Shown here: positions 9,002-17,402 of the stretch, one piece after another
Numbering within the stretch: position 1 is the first letter of the stretch
How the letters are laid out: the number at the start of each line of letters is the position of its first letter
Assembly (NCBI RefSeq): GCF_025699295.1
Contig: NZ_JAILWB010000008.1
Location: 1-64,000, forward strand
Length of the DNA stretch: 64,000 bases
Source: Hydrogenophaga sp.
Lineage (GTDB): Bacteria; Pseudomonadota; Gammaproteobacteria; Burkholderiales; Burkholderiaceae_C
Reading direction: 5' to 3'
The notes under the pieces: generated by a model
Seen by the model: the letters and a program-made list of their open reading frames with translations, nothing else
The model's database searches: none
What the model was told of the DNA's origin: nothing
Program-made: the position numbers and the translations under genes

Positions 9002-9286
9002 TCAGTTTCTATGTCCTTTGTTCAACAGGGAACTCAGACGCGCGACTTCGTTGCCCACCGTCGTGATACTTTTCCCATCGGCCGTCTGGACGACTTCACC
9101 CTTGCTGAGGTGAATCACACCACCGAACTTGCCTTCTTTTGCCATCAGTCCGTCCTTGAAGACATAGAGCTTCTCGCCGCCCTGCAGCGAAATGACCTGC
9201 TTGGCCTCGGACTGGGCGGCGTCCATCGCGAAAGCGGGCGCCATGGCGGCGATGGAGAGGACGAGAATGCTGAGCTTGCGAATCAT
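9002..9286 (-). CDS. copK: CopK-family periplasmic copper-binding protein, Met-poor
   Basis: A 94-residue precursor with a signal peptide (MIRKLSILVLSIAAMAPAFA) and a mature part matching CopK of Cupriavidus metallidurans: KLYVFKDGLMAKEGKFG, GNEVARL and KGH are the shared landmarks. CopK binds Cu(I) through methionines and then Cu(II). In this copy nearly all the expected methionines after the VFKDG segment are replaced by K, V, I, L or T, so Cu(I) binding may be altered. The start at 9286 has an AAAGGAGA site 6 bases upstream; an upstream in-frame extension is rejected because it precedes the signal peptide. It stands alone downstream of the mer genes. Confidence 0.8.
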   Translation of the reverse strand: MIRKLSILVLSIAAMAPAFAMDAAQSEAKQVISLQGGEKLYVFKDGLMAKEGKFGGVIHLSKGEVVQTADGKSITTVGNEVARLSSLLNKGHRN

Positions 9287-9389
9287 GGGGGTCTCCTTTG
9301 AGAACAAATCACACTGTTCGACTGAATCAATGTGGTACAGCGTACGAAACCAATGTATCGAGGCCCCCATGACCGGCAACTTGCGAATG

Positions 9390-9406
9390 CATTACATCTT
9401 GGTCAG
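9390..9406. promoter_or_regulatory. Weak candidate CopR box upstream of copK
   Basis: CATTACATCTTGGTCAG agrees with the better candidate box between tolC and copR (14442-14458) at 13 of 17 positions, including both ends. It lies about 100 bases upstream of the copK start. Similarity seen by eye; binding is inference. Confidence 0.3.
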
Positions 9407-9413
9407 CGCAAAG

Positions 9414-9638
9414 TCAGGTTGTCTTGCAGCAACTCAATTGACCGCCCTCTTGGATCGGCGGACAGGGCACCGTTCCGTAGGAGCAGTAAACGCAGCAGTC
9501 GCCGGCCTTGGGACGAAGGACTGCGTGGCATTTCTCGCACTCATAAGACCACTGGCAAGCGTCGGTGGGCATGGTTTCGGCTTTGCTGTGCCTACATTCA
9601 GGACAGGTCAACACCGAAGTGAGTATCACCTCGGTCAA
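9414..9638 (-). CDS. GDCCVxC-type small cysteine-rich protein
   Basis: A 74-residue protein with ten cysteines, including CPEC, CEKC and the signature GDCCVYCSYGTVPCPPIQ. This family often sits in mer operons, and some members are selenoproteins; its biochemical role is unknown, but mercury or other soft-metal binding is plausible. The start is a TTG at 9638 that overlaps the merP stop as TTGA, so it is translationally coupled to merP. In the standard forms the GDCC motif has Cys at both positions, as here, so there is no sign of a selenocysteine codon. Confidence 0.75.
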   Translation of the reverse strand: MTEVILTSVLTCPECRHSKAETMPTDACQWSYECEKCHAVLRPKAGDCCVYCSYGTVPCPPIQEGGQLSCCKTT

Positions 9639-9931
9639 GGCCTGACTCCCGTGACGGTGGACGGGAAGCCGGCGTCTTTGGTCGCCCGGGTCAGGGCTTC
9701 CAATGAAACCTGGGTATCGTCGTAAACCACCGTGGTCTCCCGCCTGCCCAGGTTGGACTTCACGTCGACCACGCCACCCAACTTCGTCAGCGCCTTCTTG
9801 ACCGTGATCGGGCAGGTGGCGCAGGTCATGCCAGGGACGGAGAGCGTGGCGGTTTGCTGCGCTGCCCACGCCAGCGGACTGAGCACAAATCCGACCGCGA
9901 TCAAGATGTGTTTCACAGGCAAGCCTTTCAT
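9635..9931 (-). CDS. merP: Periplasmic mercuric-ion-binding protein MerP
   Basis: A 98-residue precursor: a signal peptide through about residue 23 (ends PLAWAA), then a ferredoxin-like HMA fold with the metal site GMTCATC at residues 34-40. MerP collects Hg(II) in the periplasm and hands it to MerT. The start at 9931 overlaps the merT stop (TGATG), so the two genes are coupled. Length and motif are standard for the family. Confidence 0.93.
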   Translation of the reverse strand: MKGLPVKHILIAVGFVLSPLAWAAQQTATLSVPGMTCATCPITVKKALTKLGGVVDVKSNLGRRETTVVYDDTQVSLEALTRATKDAGFPSTVTGVRP

Positions 9932-10305
9932 CAATAGAACCAGTGGGCGATCCGTGGGAATCCCATCGCGGCGACGAGCAGCAGCACCACGACACCGAAG
10001 AGCAGTTTGTATGCGCGGTTGACGCCGGGTATCGCACACACCTGGCCAGGTTCGCATGCAGCCGCTGGCCTCCAGATCTTTCGAGCGGCAAAGAACAGCG
10101 CCACCACCGATGCCCCGATGAACAGAGGCTGATAGGGCTCCAATGCCGTCAGATGGCTGATCCATGCGCCCGAGATGCCCACCATGATCAATACCAGTGG
10201 GCCGAGGCAACAGGCCGATGCCAACAGAGCGGCAAGACCGCCTGCCAGCAGGGCTTTGCCGCCGGACCCGGTTGCGGGATCGAGGGTGGTGGGATGAGAT
10301 GGCAT
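9931..10305 (-). CDS. merT: Mercuric transport protein MerT
   Basis: A 124-residue inner-membrane protein with three hydrophobic segments. The vicinal cysteine pair in the first helix ([11 protein letters not shown]) and the CEPGQVC pair in the loop before the third helix are the known Hg(II) relay sites. MerT brings Hg(II) into the cytoplasm, normally for reduction by MerA. It is the first gene behind the mer promoter, followed by merP and the GDCCVxC gene. No merA follows in this window. Confidence 0.93.
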   Translation of the reverse strand: MPSHPTTLDPATGSGGKALLAGGLAALLASACCLGPLVLIMVGISGAWISHLTALEPYQPLFIGASVVALFFAARKIWRPAAACEPGQVCAIPGVNRAYKLLFGVVVLLLVAAMGFPRIAHWFY

Positions 10306-10311
10306 GGGGTA

Positions 10312-10342
10312 AGCTTAATTCCGTACCCAAGTACGGAGTCAA
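10312..10342 (-). promoter_or_regulatory. mer promoter-operator
   Basis: On the minus strand TTGACT (10342-10337) and TAAGCT (10317-10312) are separated by 19 bases, the over-long spacing typical of MerR-activated promoters. The spacer holds the dyad CCGTAC-CCAA-GTACGG (10321-10336), the MerR operator. It lies between merT and the divergent merR. Confidence 0.9.
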
Positions 10343-10347
10343 GCGGC

Positions 10348-10773
10348 ATGATCAATCCCCACACACCCGCCGAGACCGGCATGACGATTGGCGGCCTGGC
10401 CAAGGCTGCGGATGTCCATGTCGAGACGATCCGGTTCTATCAGCGCAAGGGATTGCTGCCCGAGCCGCAGCGCCCATCGGGAGGGATTCGGCGCTATGCG
10501 CAAGCCGATCGATCTCGACTCCATTTCATCAAGACAGCGCAACGCCTGGGATTCAGTCTGGACGAGATTGCCGAGCTGCTTCAGCTCGACGACGGCGCCA
10601 GTTGTGCCCAGGCCCGAACCAGAGCGCAGGCCAAGCTCGCGGATGTGAAGACCAGGCTGGCAGACCTGCGCCGAATGGAAGGTGCGCTGGAGGGATTGAT
10701 TCGCCTGTGCGGCGCTTCTAGAGGCAAGGTGCGATGCCCGCTGATCGCGGCCTTGATGGACGATGCTTCGTAG
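10348..10773 (+). CDS. merR: Mercury-responsive regulator MerR
   Basis: A 141-residue MerR-family regulator. The winged helix-turn-helix reads [20 protein letters not shown] then GLLPEPQRP and GIRRY, followed by the dimerisation helix. The three Hg(II)-binding cysteines of true MerR are all present: DDGASC, LIRLC and GKVRC. The metal specificity is therefore mercury rather than copper or lead. It is divergent from merT, and the shared operator makes it both repressor and activator. The ATG at 10348 gives a normal-length protein. Confidence 0.92.
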   Translation: MINPHTPAETGMTIGGLAKAADVHVETIRFYQRKGLLPEPQRPSGGIRRYAQADRSRLHFIKTAQRLGFSLDEIAELLQLDDGASCAQARTRAQAKLADVKTRLADLRRMEGALEGLIRLCGASRGKVRCPLIAALMDDAS

Positions 10774-10852
10774 AGTACCGGAGCCGGCGTTTGCGCTTGA
10801 GACTGCAGCGTTGTCTCTTTTTCAGCCACCAAGCCGGACACGCAAAAAGAAA

Positions 10853-10877
10853 GGGCTCGGTTGAAACAACCGAGCCC
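10853..10877 (-). terminator. Intrinsic terminator of the copper operon
   Basis: Perfect 11-base stem GGGCTCGGTTG / CAACCGAGCCC with a three-base loop. On the minus strand it is followed by TTTCTTTTTG. It lies 37 bases beyond the stop of the last gene of the tolC-to-cusF operon and also separates it from the convergent merR. Confidence 0.9.
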
Positions 10878-10913
10878 TTCATGAGAGACGTCCCAGTGGG
10901 TCAGCCAGTCAAC

Positions 10914-11255
10914 TCATTTGCCGGGTTGAATGTCGGTGACGACCATCTTGCCGGCGTCCTGAATGACGATGAACTGGATTTTCTGGCCCGCCTGGACCTT
11001 GTCCAGCATGGCCATGTCCTTGACATTGAACACCATGGACATCGGGGGCATGTCCATGTGCTTGATCTCGCTGTGCTTGATCGTGATCTTGCCGTTTTCC
11101 TTGTCGATCTTGCGGATTTCACCGTCGGTCATTCCCGGTGTGACCGCCGTGCTCGTCTTGCCGTGGTCCATGGTCGTTTGTGCCATCGACGGCAAGGACA
11201 GAGACAGCGCGACAGCTGCGAGAAGTTGCGCCACTGTTTGGATGAATTTTTTCAT
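10914..11255 (-). CDS. CusF-like periplasmic copper-binding protein lacking the cation-pi tryptophan
   Basis: A 113-residue precursor with a signal peptide to about residue 25 and one OB-fold CusF domain. Aligning with CusF, H61, M72 and M74 match the Cu(I)/Ag(I) ligands, but the tryptophan that stacks on the metal is M69 here (KHMDMPPMSMVF). This defines a Met-rich subtype. It is the last gene of the operon tolC - multicopper oxidase - copI - this gene, and is followed by a strong terminator. The likely role is buffering periplasmic Cu(I). Confidence 0.85.
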   Translation of the reverse strand: MKKFIQTVAQLLAAVALSLSLPSMAQTTMDHGKTSTAVTPGMTDGEIRKIDKENGKITIKHSEIKHMDMPPMSMVFNVKDMAMLDKVQAGQKIQFIVIQDAGKMVVTDIQPGK

Positions 11256-11289
11256 GAGGTCATTCCTTAATCAAGATTTCGTACAGGGC

Positions 11290-11781
11290 CTATTTGGCAA
11301 CGACCTTGATCTTGCCAACCATGCCTGCTTCGTAGTGGCCAGGCAGCAGGCAGGCGAAGTCAAACTCGCCGACCTTGTTGAAGTTCCAGACGATCTCGCC
11401 CTTTTTGCCTGCACCAACGTGTGCCATGTAGGGCTCGTCGTGTTCCATGGTGGGAAACTTCTTCATCAGCGCAGCGTGCTCATCGAGTTCTTTCTTGGTG
11501 CCAAGGACGAACTCGTGCATCACCTTGCCGTTGTTGAGGTGCACAAACTTGATCGTTTCGCCTTGTTTGACCTCCACGAGGTCGGGCGTGAAGCGCATGT
11601 TGTCCGTCATGCGGATCTCCACCGTGCGATTGACGGCATTCGGCAAGCCGCCGATGCCCCATTCCTTTTGCTCCATTTTCATGAGTGCAGCTCCTTTGGC
11701 GTGTTTTTCATCGCCATGGGCGAAGGAGGCGGTTGAGGCGGCAAGAAGTGCGGACATGATCAGGGTCTTTGTGATTTGCAT
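11290..11781 (-). CDS. copI: CopI-type periplasmic cupredoxin
   Basis: A 163-residue precursor with a signal peptide to about residue 21 (ends SFA). The C-terminal cupredoxin domain carries a type 1 copper set: H89 (VMHEF), C144, H149 and M154 (CLLPGHYEAGM). A His/Met-rich N-terminal linker (HGDEKHAKGAALMKMEQ) precedes it. CopI proteins give copper tolerance in Cupriavidus and Rubrivivax, probably by binding or oxidising periplasmic copper. AGGAA precedes the start. It sits between the multicopper oxidase and the CusF-like gene in one operon. Confidence 0.85.
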   Translation of the reverse strand: MQITKTLIMSALLAASTASFAHGDEKHAKGAALMKMEQKEWGIGGLPNAVNRTVEIRMTDNMRFTPDLVEVKQGETIKFVHLNNGKVMHEFVLGTKKELDEHAALMKKFPTMEHDEPYMAHVGAGKKGEIVWNFNKVGEFDFACLLPGHYEAGMVGKIKVVAK

Positions 11782-11838
11782 TTGAAGGTTCCTATCAAGT
11801 GGTCAGGGTTGATGTGATGGGGGACGTGAATCGCGAGA

Positions 11839-13227
11839 TCAGTGCTTCATTGATGTGCCGCTGGGTTTGACCACTGTCGCCTTGGCAGGCGCTGTGTCTG
11901 CACTGGCCTTGGGCCTGACTGCTGGCAGGGGTGCACCGGTCCATTCCTGCGCAACGGTGCCCTCGGGGAATTTGTAGGGCCCCGGGTCCTTGTAGTCGCC
12001 CGGCTTCTGCTCCTTGCGCACCTTGAACACGGTGAACATGCCACCCATTTCGATTGGGCCAAATTGCCCGGTGCCTGTCATCATGGGTGCGGTGTTGTCG
12101 GGAATGGGCATCTGCATTTCGCCCATGTCGGCCATGCCGCGCTCGCCCATCAGCATGTAGTCGGGCACCACCTTCTGGATCTTGTTGACCAGACCGCGAT
12201 GGTCCACGCCAATCATGGTGGGCACGTCGTGCCCCATGGCGTTCATGGTGTGGTGGCTCTTGTGGCAGTGCATCGCCCAGTCGCCTTCCTCGTCGGCGAT
12301 CAGCTCGATCTGGCGCATCTGTCCTACGGCCACGTCGGTGGTCACTTCGTACCAGCGCGTGCTCGGTGGCGTCGGGCCACCGTCGGTGCCGGTCACCAGA
12401 AATTCATGCCCGTGCAGGTGAATCGGGTGGTTGGTCATCGTCAGGTTGCCCACACGAATCCGGACGCGATCATTGAGCCGCACGTTGAGCGTGTCGATTG
12501 CCGGGAACACCCGGCTATTCATGCACCAGATGTTGAAGTCGGTCATCGTTGCGGTTTTGGGCGTTTTGCTGCCAGGCTCCACGTCAAACGCATTGAGGAG
12601 GAAGCAGAAGTCGCGGTCTACCTCGCTGATGAGAGGGTGCTTGGCCTTGGGGTGGGTGACCCACATGCCCATCATGCCCATGGCCATCTGGACCATTTCG
12701 TCCGCGTGGGGGTGGTACATGAAGGTGCCCGGGCGGCGCGCTTCAAATTCGTACACAAAGGTCTTGCCCACAGGGATGGCGGGCTGGTTGAGGCCGCCCA
12801 CACCGTCCATGCCGTTGGGCAGGCGCTGGCCATGCCAGTGTATGGTGGTGTGCTCGGGAAGCTTGTTGGTGACGAAGATGCGCACGCGATCGCCCTCGAC
12901 CACTTCAATGGTCGGGCCTGGGCTCTGGCCGTTGTAGCCCCACATGTTGACCTTGAAACCCGGCGAGACTTCGCGCACCACCGGCTCGGCCACCAGGTGA
13001 AATTCCTTGACGCCGTTGTTCATCTTCCAGGGCAAGGTCCATCCGTTGAGCGTCACCACCGGGTTGTAGGGGCGGCCGGTAGTCGGCACCAAGGGAGGCG
13101 CTGTGTCCACGGATGTTTGATAGACGGGTTCGGGCAAAGCAGCCATGGCAGACCGCGCGACTGCCAGCCCGGCCACCGAAGCTGCAGCACCAGCGAAAAA
13201 ATGACGACGTGAATTGAGCAGACTCAT
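11839..13227 (-). CDS. Multicopper oxidase, Tat-exported
   Basis: A 462-residue oxidase with a twin-arginine signal (SRRHFFAGAAAS). All four copper-binding blocks are visible: TIHWHGQRLPNG, YHPHADEM, HPIHLHGHEF and HCHKSHHTMNAMGH. Extra Met-rich loops (MAMGMMGMW, and MADMGEMQMP near the end) are typical of cuprous oxidases, which detoxify Cu(I) to Cu(II). It is smaller than CopA or CueO, as in the oxidases found with CopI and TolC in beta-proteobacteria. It is second in the minus-strand operon after tolC. The nine-base unit TTCAATGCG is tandemly repeated just upstream (13239-13256), of unknown meaning. Confidence 0.9.
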   Translation of the reverse strand: MSLLNSRRHFFAGAAASVAGLAVARSAMAALPEPVYQTSVDTAPPLVPTTGRPYNPVVTLNGWTLPWKMNNGVKEFHLVAEPVVREVSPGFKVNMWGYNGQSPGPTIEVVEGDRVRIFVTNKLPEHTTIHWHGQRLPNGMDGVGGLNQPAIPVGKTFVYEFEARRPGTFMYHPHADEMVQMAMGMMGMWVTHPKAKHPLISEVDRDFCFLLNAFDVEPGSKTPKTATMTDFNIWCMNSRVFPAIDTLNVRLNDRVRIRVGNLTMTNHPIHLHGHEFLVTGTDGGPTPPSTRWYEVTTDVAVGQMRQIELIADEEGDWAMHCHKSHHTMNAMGHDVPTMIGVDHRGLVNKIQKVVPDYMLMGERGMADMGEMQMPIPDNTAPMMTGTGQFGPIEMGGMFTVFKVRKEQKPGDYKDPGPYKFPEGTVAQEWTGAPLPAVRPKASADTAPAKATVVKPSGTSMKH

Positions 13228-13257
13228 GCTTTTTATCTTTCAATGCGTTCAATGCGT

Positions 13258-14367
13258 TCAGTGGCCGGCGGCAGCGGGCTCACCGCCGCCACCACCACCC
13301 AGGGAGACAAAACTGTCAGGGGCGCCACCTTGAAGAACCCACTGCAGATCGGTCTCTGCGATCAAGAAGTCGCGTTGCGCTTCGATGGCGCTGGCAACCG
13401 CTTGGGACTGGCTGGAGACCTCACCCAGCAGGTCCCACACGCTCTTGAGCATGCCGTTGTAGTGGAGAACGGTTTCTTCGGTGATGAACTCGCGAACCTT
13501 CAGCACCTCCTCACGCGCACTCACGGCCAGGGCGTGGCTGGAAAGGTAGGCCTGGCGGGCGAGGCGGGCATTGGCGCCATTGCGCATGCCTTCGGCTCGC
13601 AGCAGTTGTGCAGCGATGGCCGCAGCGCGCCCATCCAGCACCTGTGGCGACAGGGCCTGAGCCGGCAAGTCGGGCAAACGATCCGGCAGGGAAACAGCGG
13701 AATGCACGCCGGTGAGGCGCAACGTCTTGATGAGCGAAGCCTCCGCCAGCGTGGCGGCGTACTGCGCCCGTCGCACGTTCATCTGCGCGGAGGACTGGGC
13801 CAGCTGTACCTGGGTCTGCTGGAGCTTGCTCCAGTTGCCCACGCTCACCATGCGTCGACCTAGTTCGTTGCCGGCCTCGGCGGCGTCCAGCGCATCGCGG
13901 TGCTGTTTGAGCACTTGGCGAGCCGCCACTGCCTGATACCACGCCTTGCGACCTTGCGCGGCGACTTCCAGCAGCTCGTCCAGATCGTCTACCTTGCGCT
14001 GCAGAACCGGATCCAGCTCGCCCCACTGGCCTTTCGCGATCAGATCGACGTTGGCTGCACCGATCCGGTTCATGGGCTTGACCAGTTCACGGTGCGCCAG
14101 CCAGGCTTGGCGAACAGAGTCCTCAGCCGTCATCAGGCTTAGACTGGCGCCTGCCTGCTCTTGGCTTGGCGCAGCGGGAGCGTTCTCTTTCTCCCATTTG
14201 AGGATGTCGGCATGGCCGCGTTTGAATTGCCCCACGGCGTCGTTGGCTTCTCGCCAATTTTTCTCGGCAGGGGCTGATGCGATCTGGGCGGACACGACCA
14301 TGGGGAGTGCCAATACGCCCACGACGATGGCCCGCAATGCAGAGGAAGGGTAACGTCGATGAATCAC
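13258..14367 (-). CDS. TolC-family outer-membrane protein, short form
   Basis: A 369-residue TolC-like protein: a signal peptide ([18 protein letters not shown]), then long helical stretches and a Gly-rich tail. The start is GTG 14367, with AGGAG 7 bases upstream; an ATG further up is not supported. It leads the copper operon, without any RND pump or membrane-fusion gene next to it, so it may borrow the CusBA pump encoded 15 kb away or act in periplasmic copper handling. It is divergent from copR, and the 140 bases between hold a candidate CopR box. Confidence 0.78.
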   Translation of the reverse strand: MIHRRYPSSALRAIVVGVLALPMVVSAQIASAPAEKNWREANDAVGQFKRGHADILKWEKENAPAAPSQEQAGASLSLMTAEDSVRQAWLAHRELVKPMNRIGAANVDLIAKGQWGELDPVLQRKVDDLDELLEVAAQGRKAWYQAVAARQVLKQHRDALDAAEAGNELGRRMVSVGNWSKLQQTQVQLAQSSAQMNVRRAQYAATLAEASLIKTLRLTGVHSAVSLPDRLPDLPAQALSPQVLDGRAAAIAAQLLRAEGMRNGANARLARQAYLSSHALAVSAREEVLKVREFITEETVLHYNGMLKSVWDLLGEVSSQSQAVASAIEAQRDFLIAETDLQWVLQGGAPDSFVSLGGGGGGEPAAAGH

Positions 14368-14441
14368 TGATTTGCTCCTGTTCAACTGTTTCAAGCTGGG
14401 GGCAGTGTGCAAAAGGCCACCCGTCACCAACCTGTCGGTTT

Positions 14442-14459
14442 CATTACAAAGTTGTCAGG
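14442..14459. promoter_or_regulatory. Candidate CopR box
   Basis: CATTACAAAGTTGTCAGG contains the near-palindrome TTACAA-AG-TTGTCA, close to the boxes bound by CopR/CusR regulators. It lies centrally between tolC (minus) and copR (plus), where a box would control both operons. Inferred from similarity to the general consensus. Confidence 0.55.
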
Positions 14460-14507
14460 TTCGGTTGCGGGGGGCCGCAGGCAGTGAAAATCGCCGTAGG
14501 AGTGAAC

Positions 14508-15191
14508 GTGAAAATTCTGATTGTTGAAGACGAACGCAAGACGGGTGAGTACCTGTGCATGGGCCTGCGCGAGGCAGGCTACGCGGTTGAGTTGCTCAAC
14601 AACGGTGTGGACGGGTTGCACCAGGCGCTTGAGGGCGACCACGACCTCATCATCCTGGACATCATGCTGCCCGGCATGGACGGCTGGCAGGTGCTCAAAG
14701 GACTGCGCACGCAAGGCCGCCATATGCCGGTGATGTTCCTGACCGCGAAGGACCATGTGGACGACCGCGTCCACGGCCTCGAACTTGGTGCGGACGACTA
14801 TCTGGTCAAACCGTTTTCTTTCTCTGAGCTTTTGGCCAGGGTGCGCACCATCCTGCGCCGGGGACGCTCGGGAATGGAGCCAACGACCCTGCAGGTCGCG
14901 GATCTGAAGCTGGACTTGCTGCGCCGTCGAGTCACCCGCGCGGGCAAGCGTATCGACCTGACTGCCAAGGAGTTCGGCTTGCTCGAATTGCTGATGCGCC
15001 GCAAGGGTGAGGTGTTGCCTCGCTCGCTGATCGCCTCTCAGGTGTGGGACGTCAATTTTGACAGCGACACCAATGTCATCGAGGTGGCCATGCGCCGACT
15101 GCGTGCCAAGGTAGACGACGGGTTTGAGTATCGCCTTTTACAGACTGTGCGAGGCATGGGTTACGTGTTGGAAGTGCCGGAGCCATCCTGA
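14508..15191 (+). CDS. copR: Heavy-metal response regulator CopR
   Basis: A 227-residue OmpR-type regulator. The receiver domain has the acidic pocket VEDE, the phosphoacceptor in [15 protein letters not shown] switch residues (FLTAKD, LVKPFSF), and a C-terminal winged helix ([20 protein letters not shown]) that is the CopR/CusR/IrlR signature. The start is GTG 14508, with AGGAG 5 bases upstream. It overlaps the next gene as TGATG. It should activate the divergent tolC-copper operon in response to periplasmic copper. Confidence 0.92.
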   Translation: MKILIVEDERKTGEYLCMGLREAGYAVELLNNGVDGLHQALEGDHDLIILDIMLPGMDGWQVLKGLRTQGRHMPVMFLTAKDHVDDRVHGLELGADDYLVKPFSFSELLARVRTILRRGRSGMEPTTLQVADLKLDLLRRRVTRAGKRIDLTAKEFGLLELLMRRKGEVLPRSLIASQVWDVNFDSDTNVIEVAMRRLRAKVDDGFEYRLLQTVRGMGYVLEVPEPS

Positions 15192-16585
15192 TGATCCGGC
15201 AATTGACCCTCACCACCCGCCTGTCTGTTCTTTACACCCTGGTTTCGGCCTCGGTTCTCCTGGGCCTCGGTCTCCTGGTTGCGTGGTCCACCCATCTGCA
15301 CTTCGTCGACCTCGACCGTCACTACCTGCAGGACAAGGTGCATCTGATTCAGAAGATCGTGGATGTGACGCCGGACACCGCCGAGCTTACCGCCAAGCTT
15401 GATGAAATGCTGGACAGCCACCATGGCCTGTTCATCGCAATCACTCGTGGTGACGAACATCTATTTGGGCCTGGCAGCATCTCCTTTCCACCAGAACTCG
15501 CCGCTCGAAGCACCACAGGCCAACCCATGGATTGGGCCGATGGCGCACGGCAACTGCGAGGCATAAGCACAGAGCTTTCGGCAGCGCAGATGTCCGACGG
15601 CGGTGCAGGTTCAGTGCGAAGCATGCGCCTGACACTCGCTTTGGACACGCAGCACCACACCCACTTCATGCAGATGTTGCGCCAACAGTTGGCGATATAC
15701 GTGGTGGTGGCCACTTTGCTCAGTGGCATGCTGGGGTGGTGGGCTGCGCGCAGCGGTCTGGCCCCACTGCGGACCATGAAGGAGCGAGCGCTCAAGGTCA
15801 CTGCCCACAAGCTCGACCAGCGCATGCCGATCGATGCAGTGCCCGTGGAAATGGCGGATCTGGCCAACAGCCTCAACACCATGCTGGAGCGATTGGAGCT
15901 GGACTTCGCGAAGTTGATGGATTTCTCAAGCGACATCGCCCACGAACTGCGCACCCCCCTCAGCAACCTGTTGACCGAGACCCAGGTGTCGCTCTCGCAA
16001 CGCCGTGATCCGGACACGTACCGCGACATCCTCGCCTCCAATGCCGAGGAGTTACAGCGCTTGGCGCGCATGGTGTCCGACATGCTGTTTCTGGCGAAGA
16101 CCGACCACGGCATCCAGCTTCCGAATCGAGAACATGTCGTGCTGGAAGACGAGGTGGGTAGCCTGCTGGATTTCTACGATGCGGTCGCTGAGGACAAAGA
16201 GGTTCGTCTTCGGGTGGTGGGAGAGGGCTCGGTGGTGGGCGATCGCCTGATGATTCGGCGGGCGATCAGCAACTTACTGTCCAACGCACTGCGGCACTCG
16301 CACCCCCGCACCGATGTTGAAGTGGAGATCAGCTCCGTGGGGGATGACACCACCTTGTGTGTGAGCAACACAGGCGACCAGATTGACGCCTCTGATCTTC
16401 CGAGGCTGTTCGACCGGTTCTACCGTGCAGACAAGGCGCGCGCGCACTCTTCATCGGATGGCGCCGGCTTGGGCCTGGCCATCACCAAAGCCATCATGGT
16501 TGCTCACGGCGGCAGCGTCTCCGCTACACCGGCAGCAGGAACAACGCGGTTCTGCTTGCAGTTTCCGGGTCATCAAGGGGGATGA
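15191..16585 (+). CDS. copS: Heavy-metal sensor histidine kinase CopS
   Basis: A 464-residue kinase: one membrane helix near residues 10-33, a periplasmic sensor loop, a second helix near 165-190, HAMP (SGLAPLRTMKERA), the phosphoacceptor helix SDIAHELRTPLSNL, and an ATPase domain with N box (ISNLLSNALRHS), G1 (SNTGDQI) and G2 (GAGLGLAI). It belongs to the CusS/IrlS/CopS group. It starts inside the copR stop. Expected signal: periplasmic Cu(I) or Ag(I). Confidence 0.93.
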   Translation: MIRQLTLTTRLSVLYTLVSASVLLGLGLLVAWSTHLHFVDLDRHYLQDKVHLIQKIVDVTPDTAELTAKLDEMLDSHHGLFIAITRGDEHLFGPGSISFPPELAARSTTGQPMDWADGARQLRGISTELSAAQMSDGGAGSVRSMRLTLALDTQHHTHFMQMLRQQLAIYVVVATLLSGMLGWWAARSGLAPLRTMKERALKVTAHKLDQRMPIDAVPVEMADLANSLNTMLERLELDFAKLMDFSSDIAHELRTPLSNLLTETQVSLSQRRDPDTYRDILASNAEELQRLARMVSDMLFLAKTDHGIQLPNREHVVLEDEVGSLLDFYDAVAEDKEVRLRVVGEGSVVGDRLMIRRAISNLLSNALRHSHPRTDVEVEISSVGDDTTLCVSNTGDQIDASDLPRLFDRFYRADKARAHSSSDGAGLGLAITKAIMVAHGGSVSATPAAGTTRFCLQFPGHQGG

Positions 16586-16662
16586 GGCCAACAGCATCCA
16601 GGCAAGCGTTCATGCTACCCGCACTGGATGGCAATGTAGCGATGGAGAACATTTGTCCTGGT

Positions 16663-17379
16663 TTATCGCTTCGACGATCTCTGTAGTTGCGCCTCCAATT
16701 CGGCACGCGGGACTGCTCCGACCAGCCGCCGTCCGTCCTCGAGAATCGTCGTTGGGGTGCCGGATATTCGGTGCTTTTTGGCGAATTCGACGATCTTGGG
16801 GATTGGGTTGACGCACGTCGCAGCGCCTGGGGGCATGGTACCAATTTGTGTAATTTCGTCCCACGCCTTGAGCTGGTCCTTCGCGCACCACACCGCCACG
16901 GACTTGGCGGCCGAGCCGGGGTGAATCTGTTCGATCGGCAAGAGAAATACATACACCGTAAGGTTGTCAACGCTCTTCAAGGTCCGCTCGAATTCCCTGC
17001 AATAAGTGCAGTCAGGGTCCTCGAAGATTGCGATTTTTCGTGCACCTGTACCTTTGACCCGTTTGAACGCCCATTCGAGCGGGAGGCTTCCGAAGGGAAT
17101 CATATTGATCTGTTCGAGCCGGATGTCGGTGACATTTTGGTCGGCATTGACGTCAAAAATCGGTCCACCGAGAAGGTAGCGGCCATCCCCCGAGACATAG
17201 ACAATCCGGCCGTCAATCGCGGCTTCGAACACGCCAGGAATCGGTGTTTTCGAGATCCCCTGGGTTGAGCTGTACGGGAACACGCGAAGCAGCATCGCGC
17301 GCACTGCGGCTTCGTCTCCGGTGGCAGTGGCCGCAGCCGCCACGGCCACGATTGCAAGGGGCAGAATCAGGCGCTTCAC
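16663..17379 (-). CDS. dsbC: DsbC-type thiol:disulfide isomerase, copy 1
   Basis: A 238-residue precursor with a signal peptide (ILPLAIVAVAAAATA), the DsbC N-terminal dimerisation region, then a thioredoxin domain with CTYC, a second cysteine pair (VWCAKD and ATCVNP) and the cis-Pro loop SGTPTTIL. DsbC isomerises wrong disulfides in the periplasm and supports copper tolerance. It is clearly a paralogue of the gene at 22755-23468, with long identical stretches around GGPIFDV/GGPLFDV and KRVKGTGAR/KRVKGNGAR. It lies downstream of the Rieske gene on the same strand. Confidence 0.92.
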   Translation of the reverse strand: MKRLILPLAIVAVAAAATATGDEAAVRAMLLRVFPYSSTQGISKTPIPGVFEAAIDGRIVYVSGDGRYLLGGPIFDVNADQNVTDIRLEQINMIPFGSLPLEWAFKRVKGTGARKIAIFEDPDCTYCREFERTLKSVDNLTVYVFLLPIEQIHPGSAAKSVAVWCAKDQLKAWDEITQIGTMPPGAATCVNPIPKIVEFAKKHRISGTPTTILEDGRRLVGAVPRAELEAQLQRSSKR

Positions 17380-17402
17380 GGGTTACTCTTCTCAGGTCCG
17401 GG

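Noticed and set aside
9414..9638. Selenoprotein reading of the GDCCVxC gene
   Set aside because: Both Cys codons of the GDCC motif are ordinary and the frame has no internal TGA.
12064..13212. 382-codon open frame on the plus strand
   Set aside because: It is antisense to the multicopper oxidase, whose copper motifs and Tat signal are unmistakable; the opposite frame is His/Val-rich noise from GC-rich codons.
13239..13260. Tandem TTCAATGCG repeat
   Set aside because: Only two and a half units in a short intergenic space; probably slippage, with no clear regulatory role.
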